64,000 bases of DNA from Nannobrachium achirus (Eukaryota; Chordata; Actinopteri; Myctophiformes; Myctophidae): assembly GCA_963921795.1 (NCBI GenBank), contig OY997654.1, positions 3,859,677 through 3,923,676 of the forward strand, read 5' to 3'. The translations under genes and the position numbers were made by a program. The notes under the pieces were generated by a model. The model worked only from the letters and a program-made list of their open reading frames with translations, ran no database searches and had not been told where the DNA came from. Shown here piece by piece: positions 54,520 to 64,000 of the stretch (within the stretch, counting starts at the first letter, position 1; each line of letters starts with the position of its first letter).

Positions 54520-55179
54520 GACATTTCTCTATTAGCCTACAAATCCTTGTTTTGAGTGGTCTTGTGTAGTAATATTGTAATATTTTGAAATATGGACATT
54601 TTATATTCATTAGCTGTATGCCATAAGAATTCAAAATCTGGGTTTGGAATAATTCAGTGCAGCAATGTATCTCTAGATACATGAAAGTTTCAAAAATTAT
54701 TTGAAGGTTTCAAGAAAAATTACTTTTGCACACAGGGCTTAAAACATTTCTTGTTGAAAACAGGTTTTTAGTCCCCTTATAAAAGCCTACAGACTGGTTC
54801 TCTCAGGTGGCCAGAGAGGGCGCTGTTTCACAGCAGCTGAGCAGAAGGCCTGCTCCCCCATGGTGGCTTTGAGTGATGAGGGCTTGAGTTGGCTGGCATT
54901 CCTTTTTTTTTTTTTTTTTTTACTTTTTTCTCACAAAAGCCTGAGAAGACGTTAAAATTACTCCAAACATGTTTGATAAATATCTATTTAAAAACTCCAG
55001 ATTGTTCATCTCTAAACAAAACTCAACATAATGTGTGTGTCAGCAGTGACCTTGTATTTTCACCATGAATTCTTCTGTTCTTCACTCAAACATTTGCATC
55101 TGCAACACAATAAAAAGACACAATACACAATTTAACACAATAACGAAACAGTAGATGCACGGAGAGTGGATGCACTAGG

Positions 55180-55191
55180 TGTGTGTGTGCG

Positions 55192-55253
<62 letters not shown>

Positions 55254-55262
55254 CGTGCGTGC
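55180..55262. repeat. (GT)n microsatellite with GC edges
   Basis: A GT run of about 50 bp flanked by GCGTGTGCGT units. Confidence 0.95.
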
Positions 55263-55315
55263 CTGTGGGCGCATTGCCTAGGCAAGTACCGCCTACATCT
55301 CTCACGGCCACACAG

Positions 55316-55690
55316 CAGTGGTGTAAAGTAACTAAGTAGGTATTCGTACTTTACTTGAGTATTCACACATTTCAATACTTTTACGTCTACTCCACTAGTC
55401 TACATCTCAGAGGAAAATACTGTACTTTTACTCCACTACAATTATTTGACAACTTTAGTTACTTTGTAGAATTTGATTATAATTACAAATCACTTCAGCC
55501 CTATGTACATTTCCGGCCATTTGAAAATAGCAGATCTACAAGCTCACAATGTGTTGTGTATTTGTGAAATGTGCATAATGAGTACTTTCTACTTTTGTAC
55601 TTTAAGTACATTTTGATGCCAATACTTTTGTACTTTTAATCAAGTACATTTTGAATTCCGAACTTCTACTTGTAACAAGAGTATTCTATC
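55316..55690. mobile_element. hAT-like MITE (CAGTGGTGTAAAGTAACT type)
   Basis: The left end CAGTGGTGTAAAGTAACTAA and repeated TACTTTTACTCCACTA / GTACTTTAAGTACATTTT motifs are typical of a very common fish hAT MITE. A palindrome half-copy (55518-55560) is inserted in it. Confidence 0.65.
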
Positions 55691-55975
55691 CCCCCCCCCA
55701 CCCCCACATATTCTCACTGTTTTCTCTTTCCTGTTGTTTTCACACTCTCAGACTCTCAGACTCTCAGATCCTGTCTGTAGAACAGGACGTGGACCGTTTG
55801 TGGTCACAGAGCTGAACTACAGGTCCTTATAAGAGCGTAGAATGCCAAAAAGGTGACACACTAGGCCTGGGGCGGTATCAACATTTTGTTACCGCGATTA
55901 CCGTCTTCCCATTTACCGCCGGTACTGCGGTAATTACCGCACCCCCATATCTATTAATTAACTCATTCTGTGCCA

Positions 55976-56039
55976 ATCACGTGTATACACGTGATATATT
56001 AGCGCATCCCACAGTGCCAATCACGTGTATACACGTGAT
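55976..56039. repeat. Duplicated 20-bp perfect palindrome
   Basis: ATCACGTGTATACACGTGAT occurs at 55976-55995 and 56020-56039, each preceded by GTGCCA. Each holds two CACGTG E-boxes in mirror arrangement. They are subterminal repeats of the TTAA-type element. Confidence 0.95.
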
Positions 56040-56041
56040 TC

Positions 56042-56072
<31 letters not shown>

Positions 56073-56297
56073 ATTTTTTTTTTTGGACCCCATCAAAACT
56101 AGTGAACAATCGCGATTTTGCATGTTTAACCCCCATACAACCCCCATACAACTCAGGTAGCAGACCTCCAAGCTCACAACAGTGTAAAACATAATGGCTA
56201 TTATCTCAAGAATGCCTGAACGGATTTCCAATCGGATTTTTTTGTTTGAAAGCTGTGAACAAACTGCACAAACCCACAACAATGCAATCCAGGATTG

Positions 56298-58212
56298 TGT
56301 AAGCCGGCCAACTCTTACATTTAACCACCAGTGTTTTAACTGGGTCAAGTTCAATACCACGTTCAAGTATAACAATATTTTCATTCAATAAAAGATCTAT
56401 ATATCATTACTTTCTGAGTTGTACTTCATATCAGTTAATCATTACAGTGTTGCCGAACAACGCCAGTTGGGTTTAAACCAACAAAACCATAAAAGGTTCC
56501 TACCATAAGCACCCAGGTTCTTTTGTTATACGATGAGAGAGCAACCTTGGGGAGTGCAAACCCCAGAGAGAGAATGGAGACCAAACAGTGTTTCAGAGGT
56601 GTACAAAGGTACAGGTATTTATTGGTCCCTAATACAAGGGCATCTGCGCCAGGTACAAATACAAAAATAAAAAGAAATGAAATCCTAAAACTAAAAGGGG
56701 GGGCCCCAACAATTATAAAATGCAATTAAGACACAACTTTATTTAATATTAAAACTATACTAAAACTACTTTCCCCAGTCAGGGGGGATCGTAAAAGCAG
56801 TATAATGGCGGTTAAACGCCGGGAATAATTTAACACAGTACAGCCACCAAAGTGGCGAGAGCAGCTAGGGCCAGAGCGTTATAATATAATTACTTAGTTA
56901 CTAGTTCTTTATACTCAATCACTTAGCAGTGTGGGAGGCCATGGAACGGGCCGAACACAGCACGTTTCAATACAATTACTTGATTACTTTTCAGCGTCGT
57001 ACTCAGCAGTGCGGGAGGCCATGAAGTGGGCCAATCACAGAGCTTTAGAGTACAAGTGCTCAGTCACTTTTATCAGATACTCAATGCACAAAACAATACC
57101 CAATCGTTTCCCAGTTCACTCGGTCACTCAGCGGTGCGGGAGGCCATGAAGTGGGCCAATCACAGAGCTTTGGAGTACAATTACTTAGTCACGTTTATCA
57201 GATACTCAATGCACAAAACAATCCCCAATCGTTTCCCAGTTCACTCAGTCACTTAAAGCGTGTCTCCTATCTCAACAACGTGGATACCCAACGAAGAGAG
57301 AGCGGCACAAAGTGCTACGATACCACTACTCGAGTACTCCTCCTCGGTACCCGGTCACTACACAGTCCCAACAGTCAACCCCAGGGAACTCAGTCTCTCC
57401 AGTGAGAACGGAACGGGACAGCGGCCAATCGTCACACGTCTACTTCTTTGCACCCTGGAAATACAGGAGAAGACCGCCAGATAACTAGTCCCCACCACAG
57501 TAGTAGGCTACACAGGGAACAGCAGGCAGTCGTAGGCAGCGTGACATAAAGCGTTACTCACACACAAAGGCAAGCGCGATGCTTGCCTCCTGCGTTGATA
57601 GGATTCGTCACACTGCGATCTCCTCTCTCCACCGTCCGGCCAAGCTCTCCACCTCTCGTCTCTCGTCTGGAAGGGTGGCAGCCCGTCTCTCCGCAACTAG
57701 GTACTAATGACAAGGTTTTCAAGGTTCGTTATCAGTTCACTTCATTGTCCCCGTACTCGTTCCACTGAGTCCCCGCTCTTAGCTCTGGGTTTCTCCGCTC
57801 TGTCCCAACGTCCTCTCTGCTCTGCGTCTCTCCTCAACTGAGCCCGCTTGTTCATTCATATACCCAGTGGCTCCGCCCAGCCACTTCTCGGTTGGCCAGC
57901 GGTGACATCACCCCACCCCCATTGGCCCAGTCTCTTCTCCTTGTTATCCTATCAGGATCTCAATACACAATGTCCTGGGAATGCATTCAGTCATTACCAT
58001 TCACTTAGAGTCTCTGCAACATATTCAGGTAGCATTCATAAACAAACATGACTAGGGGAAAGAGGAATATAAACATCCAACATAATTACAATACAGAAAA
58101 TACGATGCGCATTCAAAATCAAAAGAACAAAATAATAGAATACAGCAAAACGTATTTAAGGAAGTAGAAATAAAAATGGAAAAATAATAATACCCTCTTT
58201 CACCCCATCACA
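56298..58212 (-). repeat. 3' LTR (left copy)
   Basis: 1,915 bp. It contains a minus-strand AATAAA near 56616. Two 125-bp direct repeats and a shorter third (56926-57256) carry GCGGGAGGCCATGAAGTGGG and GGCCAATCACAGAGCTTT. The promoter is described in a separate entry. Confidence 0.9.
57850..57930 (-). promoter_or_regulatory. LTR promoter (also at 61792-61872)
   Basis: Read on the minus strand, in order: a CCAAT box (GCCAAT, 57921-57926), a GGGGTGGGG-type GC box, a CRE-like GGTGATGTCACC (57901-57912), a second GC box (GGGCGGAG near 57871-57880) and TATATGA (57856-57862). This is the ordered arrangement of a polymerase II LTR promoter. Transcription would start about 30 bp further left, near 57830. 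Confidence 0.7.
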
Positions 58213-60236
58213 TCCTCCCCCTCTTTATCGTTGGCAGTCCCTGCAACGAGCTTACACTGGACTATACCTGACAAAAGGCTGCCCCAAATTAACTCTAGCA
58301 GAACGTTGTGGCCCGGATACCTCCCCGAGAGCTTCTTCCAGTTAGGCCGTCGTCTCGGTTGAACGCATCCTCTCTTCCTCTGCCTCACTGGGACGGTCTG
58401 GACCTTATTCCCCCACAGGACCTGCAGCTCCTCTCCCTCCTGACACAACTCACTGTCCCGGTCCCCAAGTGGTTTCAGTCCGCATCGCTCCATGTCCTGC
58501 AGCTTCTGAAGGGCCATCTCCTGTTCCTCAGACAGCTGCTGGTCCTCGCTCATCAGGGACACGCTCCGTCTGTTGGCCTCTTGCAACTCTGCCCTGAGGC
58601 CCGCCATGGTGATCTCTAGCTGGACTTTCTCCTGGCTCAGCCCCTCACACAGAGCACCCCTTTCCTCCAGCTCCACCGCCTGCTGCTTCACCTGCAGCTC
58701 CAGATCACACACCTTCTGGTCAGCAGCGTGCATCTGACTGTTGTACTCGGCCTCCCTCTGGACCAATCGGTGGTTCGTATCCTCCATCAGAGCCTGGATG
58801 CTCTCGGTGTGTCTCTTCTGTATTTCAGACTTCTCCTGCTCTTCCTTCAAAGAGTGGGTGCTCTGATACATTACCTTCCTCAGCTCGCCGATCTGTTTGT
58901 CTTTGCTCTCGCGGAGGACCCGGAACTCCCGCAACACACTCTGAACTTTCTCCTCCAGCTTGCAAATACGCTCCTCATAATCTTGCTGCTTGGCTCGGTA
59001 GGACGCCTTCAGCTCCTCAATTTCTCCATTCTTCCGGTCCAGAACATTCTGCACATCCTGGTCGTGTCTCTGTTGCATCAACGTAACTTGCGACCCGGCA
59101 TCTACTAACTCAACTAACGGATCTCCCTTCATTATTACCCCGATACTCCGACATTGCCCAATAAGCGCTCCATTGCCCCTTGTTCCCATCTGTGGGGAGT
59201 TTAACGGTGGCTGGTTAGCTCTGCAACACCTTGCTATGTGACCAGACTGTCTACACTTTCGGCATATCGGTCTACCTCCATCATCCCACTCATTCCCCCG
59301 GGTTGGCACGTACCGGCGGTGAGGTGGCACGTAACGCTGCACCGGTGGCGGGGCACATGCAACGTTGGCGGGCTCGTACTGGTGGCTAGGCGGTGCATAA
59401 CGTGGCTCTAGCGGCGGCGCCGCCGCAGTGGACTGGATGAGCGGCCGAATTTCATTCATCAGTTCCTCTGTGAGCCCCTGCATTTGGGCCTTGACATCAT
59501 CCATAATGTCTCGTTTCAACTCCTCTCTCCAGTCACTGTTCTGTGAAGGGTTTGGAACAGATGTGGGGTTAACAGCATGGCACATAACTTCAGGTGTCTT
59601 CATACCTCCATATTCAACATCTAATAGTAGGGCCTCTTCTCTTAGCGCAACAAAATCTTCGTCTGGATGTCTCCGGGCGTATACTCGTAGAGCTTGGCTC
59701 AGCGGACCCTCTGACAGCCCCATAAGCATTTGATCTCGTAGAACGATATCGGAGGGGGCATTGGTTGGATCATGTTGCCGCAGCCCACAGAATAGTTCCC
59801 TAAGTCTCAGAATATAAGCGCTCACGCTCTCACCTGGCCGTTGAGTGCAACTATAGAATTGTGACCGCACTTTACACACCGGAACTGTTTCTCTATACAA
59901 GTTATCAAGATAGTTCAGGATTTTTTCCACCGTGTCTCGCTCTCCTTCCTCTAATACAACAATTTGCCGCTTAGCCTCATCCGTTAAAGTTTTAAACACA
60001 ATGGCAACCTTTTTTGCTTCTGTCACGTCCTGTGTGCCTAATAAGCCTTCAATTTGATCTCTCCACTCTTTATACTTTTCCTCCCCTTCTGTCCCTCCAA
60101 ACTTGGGCAGCCACGGGGCTCCCGGGTACACAGGCATCATCATCATTACTAGCCTCGACAAGTGCAACAAAATGGTGTACAATTGTTTGGTCTCTCTCGT
60201 GTTGCTCTCTCTCGTATCCTGCCGACCCAACGTCAA
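58200..60236 (-). CDS. Gag-protease-start fused to a captured coiled-coil protein
   Basis: A 678-codon ORF with no stops. Residues 1-30 probably come from leader sequence; the Met cluster at 31-34 (60146) is a likely start. Residues 40-215 match Ty3/PNMA-type capsid (WLPKFGGTEGEEKYKEWRDQ, then RSQFYSCTQRPGESVSAYIL). A Pro/Tyr-rich linker follows, then a CCHC knuckle at C325-C328-H333-C338. Residues 371-387 (LVELVDAGSQVTLM) are the protease active site and nothing more. At about 388 the sequence changes abruptly to a Glu/Lys/Gln-rich coiled coil to about 585 (for example DRKNGEIEELKASYRAKQQD and RHTESIQALMEDTNHRLVQR). This resembles the centrosomal protein CEP112/CCDC46, an identification from memory. 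Residues 586-678 may be a residual 3' pol end. The stop overlaps the polypurine tract. Confidence 0.85.
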   Translation of the reverse strand: MTLGRQDTRESNTRETKQLYTILLHLSRLVMMMMPVYPGAPWLPKFGGTEGEEKYKEWRDQIEGLLGTQDVTEAKKVAIVFKTLTDEAKRQIVVLEEGERDTVEKILNYLDNLYRETVPVCKVRSQFYSCTQRPGESVSAYILRLRELFCGLRQHDPTNAPSDIVLRDQMLMGLSEGPLSQALRVYARRHPDEDFVALREEALLLDVEYGGMKTPEVMCHAVNPTSVPNPSQNSDWREELKRDIMDDVKAQMQGLTEELMNEIRPLIQSTAAAPPLEPRYAPPSHQYEPANVACAPPPVQRYVPPHRRYVPTRGNEWDDGGRPICRKCRQSGHIARCCRANQPPLNSPQMGTRGNGALIGQCRSIGVIMKGDPLVELVDAGSQVTLMQQRHDQDVQNVLDRKNGEIEELKASYRAKQQDYEERICKLEEKVQSVLREFRVLRESKDKQIGELRKVMYQSTHSLKEEQEKSEIQKRHTESIQALMEDTNHRLVQREAEYNSQMHAADQKVCDLELQVKQQAVELEERGALCEGLSQEKVQLEITMAGLRAELQEANRRSVSLMSEDQQLSEEQEMALQKLQDMERCGLKPLGDRDSELCQEGEELQVLWGNKVQTVPVRQRKRGCVQPRRRPNWKKLSGRYPGHNVLLELIWGSLLSGIVQCKLVAGTANDKEGEDVMG

Positions 60237-60239
60237 TTA

Positions 60240-62154
60240 TGTAAGCCGGCCAACTCTTACATTTAACCACCAGTGTTTTAACTGGGTCAAGTTCAATACC
60301 ACGTTCAAGTATAACAATATTTTCATTCAATAAAAGATCTATATATCATTACTTTCTGAGTTGTACTTCATATCAGTTAATCATTACAGTGTTGCCGAAC
60401 AACGCCAGTTGGGTTTAAACCAACGAAACCATAAAAGGTTCCTACCATAAGCACCCAGGTTCTTTTGTTATACGATGAGAGAGCAACCTTGGGGAGTGCA
60501 AACCCCAGAGAGAGAATGGAGACCAAACAGTGTTTCAGAGGTGTACAAAGGTACAGGTATTTATTGGTCCCTAATACAAGGGCATCTGCGCCAGGTACAA
60601 ATACAAAAATAAAAAGAAATGAAATCCTAAAACTAAAAGGGGGGGCCCCAACAATTATAAAATGCAATTAAGACACAACTTTATTTAATATTAAAACTAT
60701 ACTAAAACTACTGTCCCCAGTCAGGGGGGATCGTAAAAGCAGTATAATGGCGGTTAAACGCCGGGAATAATTTAACACAGTACAGCCACCAAAGTGGCGA
60801 GAGCAGCTAGGGCCAGAGCGTTATAATATAATTACTTAGTTACTAGTTCTTTATACTCAATCACTTAGCAGTGTGGGAGGCCATGGAACGGGCCGAACAC
60901 AGCACGTTTCAATACAATTACTTGATTACTTTTCAGCGTCGTACTCAGCAGTGCGGGAGGCCATGAAGTGGGCCAATCACAGAGCTTTAGAGTACAAGTG
61001 CTCAGTCACTTTTATCAGATACTCAATGCACAAAACAATACCCAATCGTTTCCCAGTTCACTCGGTCACTCAGCGGTGCGGGAGGCCATGAAGTGGGCCA
61101 ATCACAGAGCTTTGGAGTACAATTACTTAGTCACGTTTATCAGATACTCAATGCACAAAACAATCCCCAATCGTTTCCCAGTTCACTCAGTCACTTAAAG
61201 CGTGTCTCCTATCTCAACAACGTGGATACCCAACGAAGAGAGAGCGGCACAAAGTGCTACGATACCACTACTCGAGTACTCCTCCTCGGTACCCGGTCAC
61301 TACACAGTCCCAACAGTCAACCCCAGGGAACTCAGTCTCTCCAGTGAGAACGGAACGGGACAGCGGCCAATCGTCACACGTCTACTTCTTTGCACCCTGG
61401 AAATACAGGAGAAGACCGCCAGATAACTAGTCCCCACCACAGTAGTAGGCTACACAGGGAACAGCAGGCAGTCGTAGGCAGCGTGACATAAAGCGTTACT
61501 CACACACAAAGGCAAGCGCGATGCTTGCCTCCTGCGTTGATAGGATTCGTCACACTGCGATCTCCTCTCTCCACCGTCCGGCCAAGCTCTCCACCTCTCG
61601 TCTCTCGTCTGGAAGGGTGGCAGCCCGTCTCTCCGCGACTAGGTACTAATGACAAGGTTTTCAAGGTTCGTTATCAGTTCACTTCATTGTCCCCGTACTC
61701 GTTCCACTGAGTCCCCGCTCTTAGCTCTGGGTTTCTCCGCTCTGTCCCAACGTCCTCTCTGCTCTGCGTCTCTCCTCAACTGAGCCCGCTTGTTCATTCA
61801 TATACCCAGTGGCTCCGCCCAGCCACTTCTCGGTTGGCCAGCGGTGACATCACCCCACCCCCATTGGCCCAGTCTCTTCTCCTTGTTATCCTATCAGGAT
61901 CTCAATACACAATGTCCTGGGAATGCATTCAGTCATTACCATTCACTTAGAGTCTCTGCAACATATTCAGGTAGCATTCATAAACAAACATGACTAGGGG
62001 AAAGAGGAATATAAACATCCAACATAATTACAATACAGAAAATACGATGCGCATTCAAAATCAAAAGAACAAAATAATAGAATACAGCAAAACGTATTTA
62101 AGGAAGTAGAAATAAAAATGGAAAAATAATAATACCCTCTTTCACCCCATCACA
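60240..62154 (-). repeat. 5' LTR (right copy)
   Basis: 1,915 bp, nearly identical to 56298-58212. On the minus strand it is the upstream LTR, with the same promoter and 125-bp repeats. The sequence just inside it, AATTGACGTTGGGTCGGCAG, includes TGGGTCGGCAGG as a possible primer-binding site, but I cannot match it to a tRNA. Confidence 0.9.
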
Positions 62155-62552
62155 TCGCATTGGATTTTTTAGAGCTCATTCTTCTCTGTTTTTTTCCCAT
62201 GCATGAGGTGTGCAAGGTTTAATCATGGCTAAGTTGACGAAAATAAGGCTTTTAAAATGCTTGGTAGCCAATAGCTAACTTCAAGCTAACTTCATCCTCT
62301 TCCTGTACATGCACAAAGGAAAGTGTTTAGGCAAGTCATGGCTGCAGGGCTTCTGCATATACCAGCATATCTCTATGGGATTGTCTGTGGCACACTTGGC
62401 CCCCTCTAGTGGTGAAAGGGTGGCATTAAATGAGTTAAGGATCGGCGATAAGCCAAAATATTGCTATCATCTTCCCAAAAGTCGCCTCTCCACAGCCTGA
62501 CTGCCCGAGTTATACTTCTCCGTACAGCACAGCGGGTATGGCTTTGAAAGGA

Positions 62553-62612
62553 GCAGATCTACAAGCTCACAACACATCGCATCCGCGACGCGTTCTGAGC
62601 TTTTAGATCTGC
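62553..62612. mobile_element. Palindromic micro-MITE copy with CpG-rich centre
   Basis: GCAGATCTACAAGCTCACAA at the left and TTCTGAGCTTTTAGATCTGC at the right, around CATCGCATCCGCGACGCG. It is inserted in the hAT-like element. Confidence 0.75.
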
Positions 62613-63313
62613 ACAGTCGGGTTACCATAGTAACGTAGGACTTGGGCTTTGCTTTTCAGACACAAACAGCTGTGTGAACAAACCAGAAGAGGACGGGTAG
62701 TCAGATCGTGTACAGTGATTCTGTAAACTCACGTCACGTCTCAACTCTCAAATCGCAGTGATTGAGTGCTGCTGCTATATACAGGTTTTAGTTATAAGAC
62801 TTGACAGAAAAGGTTATAAAATCGCCGACGCGCCGCCGGACGGGGCACAACGTGCGACGCGGTGGAAAAAGTAAAATAGTTTCATTTTCGGTTTTCGTCC
62901 ACGCGGCCCGCGCGCCGCCAGTAATCCGTATGAATAAAAAAAGATATGCCACAACACAAGGTATGTATTAACATCCTTGTGTCGTGTGGATTACAGAGAA
63001 AGTTTACGCTGCTCTGTATTCCTCTACGCAGCTGCTGTGCTGCCCTGTGTAGGTCTGACTGTCTGTGTCTCTGAGAGTGAGAGTGACGTATGGTATGTGG
63101 CTTCCAAACATGTGGTACACGGCCCAGAGCAGAGCGGCATGGAGCGCATGCGGTCCTCGCTTCTCCCCTGTTTTAAAACTCGCTTGTTTTCCAATAAAAA
63201 ATAGACTTTTTTTTGTCTTTTTTTACCGCGGTAAGCACACTGACACCGCGGTAGACCTCGGTTTACCGCGGTACGGCGGTACGGCGGTTACCGTGTCCAA
63301 CCCTATGACACAC

Positions 63314-63790
63314 ATAGCCTTACTGACCTGAACTCAACTGAACTATAGGCTCATACAAGAGCATAGAAGGCCCAAAAGGTCATCTGCCAGGTTCAAAGGC
63401 CTGCTTCAAAGCTGCCCTGAAAACTAATCTTTCAGGAGGCCTGAGGCGGAGGTAGTTATCACTTCTCCCATAGAAAGGCCAGAAGTGAGTGTAGGACATG
63501 AACCATTTGTGGTGACAGAAGAGTACAGAGCTGAATATGGGCCCTTATAGAAGGACATACAACTGAACGATAGGCTCATATAAGAGCGTATAGAGGGCTC
63601 AAAAGGTCATCTGCCAAGTACAAAGGCCTCCTTCAAAACTGCCCTGAAAACTCACCTTTCAGGAGGCCTGAGGTGGAGGTACAGGCCAAAAGTGATATCC
63701 TGTACATATAGTGTTTTTATAACTTTGATGATTTTTTGTATTGACTATACTTGTACTGTTCTCCATTTTTGTCTACTAAAATATTCAATC
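63314..63790 (+). mobile_element. Dispersed LINE-derived repeats, two units
   Basis: GGCCCAAAAGGTCATCTGCC at 63368 and a diverged GGCTCAAAAGGTCATCTGCC at about 63596, each followed by GCCCTGAAAACT and CTTTCAGGAGGCCTGAGG. The tail TTGTACTGTTCTCCATTTTT then TTCAATCAATCAAT matches 41510. Confidence 0.65.
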
Positions 63791-63895
63791 AATCAATAGT
63801 CCCACCACAGAACTACTGGAGATACAATATATCCATTATAAATGGAAGGACGTCAGAAATGTTCCATAAAATAATTGCATCCAAAAAGTCTGTGC

Positions 63896-64000
<105 letters not shown>

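Larger units (their letters stand above)
56298..62154 (-). mobile_element. LTR retrotransposon with a captured coiled-coil gene in place of pol
   Basis: Two direct repeats of exactly 1,915 bp (56298-58212 and 60240-62154) start TGTAAGCC and end CATCACA on the plus strand, so they are bounded by TG/CA. The internal 2.0 kb encodes one minus-strand ORF. Next to the 3' LTR (left side) is a polypurine tract, AAAGAGGGGGAGGATG on the minus strand. The LTRs differ at only three positions that I could find (56483/60425, 56771/60713, 57695/61637), so insertion was recent. RT, RNase H and integrase are absent, so movement must have been in trans. No clean target duplication is visible at the outer edges. 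Confidence 0.9.
55962..62434. mobile_element. TTAA-flanked element, middle layer of the nest
   Basis: TTAA at 55958-55961 and 62435-62438 flanks the ends CTCATTCTGTGCCA and, inverted, CTCATTTAATGCCA. TTAA targets point to the piggyBac group. It lies inside the hAT-like element and contains the LTR retrotransposon. Confidence 0.65.
55862..63305. mobile_element. hAT-like element, outermost layer of a nest
   Basis: TGACACAC lies at 55854-55861 and again at 63306-63313, a perfect 8-bp duplication 7.4 kb apart. The ends TAGGCCTGGGGCGGTA and, inverted, TAGGGTTGGACACGGTA agree. Both subterminal regions are full of TACCGCGGTA-type words. The element's own sequence is about 1 kb; the rest is later insertions. 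No transposase was seen. Confidence 0.85.

Noticed and set aside
56435..56725. 96-codon minus-strand frame repeated at 60377
   Set aside because: It lies wholly within the LTR and is duplicated only because the LTR is. It has no domain and was not called as a gene.
58308..59108. Plus-strand frames opposite the Gag fusion ORF
   Set aside because: Leu-rich antisense shadows of a Glu/Gln-rich coiled coil.

Overview
The window looks like intergenic and intronic DNA from a bony fish. The evidence is dense dinucleotide microsatellites, L2-like and RTE/Rex3-like LINE remnants, a fish-type tRNA-derived SINE, many hAT, TA-type and TTAA-type non-autonomous elements, and vertebrate-style exons with GT/AG borders. 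No species can be named from the sequence alone, and no complete host gene is present.

Layout. 1-11.5 kb holds microsatellites, hairpin elements, a 2.4-kb long-inverted-repeat element carrying a broken protein gene, a TTAA-flanked MITE, a hAT MITE with a perfect 8-bp duplication, and a 2.2-kb AT-rich tandem array. 11.5-14.4 kb is a minus-strand LINE (ORF1 plus the endonuclease half of ORF2) cut off by that array. 14.6-25.5 kb holds foldback and hAT elements, an RTE-like fragment, a SINE and a 1.3-kb foldback. 25.7-26.55 kb is an immunoglobulin-domain exon blown up by a 50-bp tandem repeat. 27-38 kb holds hAT MITEs, two histone H2A pseudogenes and large inverted-repeat pairs. 38-48 kb holds exons of a tetraspan (TMEM176/MS4A-like) gene on the plus strand, with a 4.2-kb L2-like LINE inserted antisense in one intron. 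48-55 kb is tandem arrays split by hAT elements, plus LINE debris. 55.86-63.3 kb is a three-layer nest: a hAT-like element, inside it a TTAA-type element, and inside that an LTR retrotransposon.

The most notable object is the LTR retrotransposon (56298-62154, minus strand). It has two 1,915-bp LTRs that differ at only about three positions, a Gag with a CCHC knuckle, and the first residues of a protease including its D-A-G-S active site. It then runs in frame into about 200 residues of cellular-type coiled coil where pol should be. It looks like a recently mobilised retroelement that has captured host coding sequence.

The second notable signal is a palindrome of about 50-60 bp built on GATCTACAAGCTC / GAGCTTGTAGATC. 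About 16 copies are scattered through the window, several of them inside other transposons. TA flanks and an apparent empty site at 34574-34598 suggest an ultra-short mariner-type MITE.
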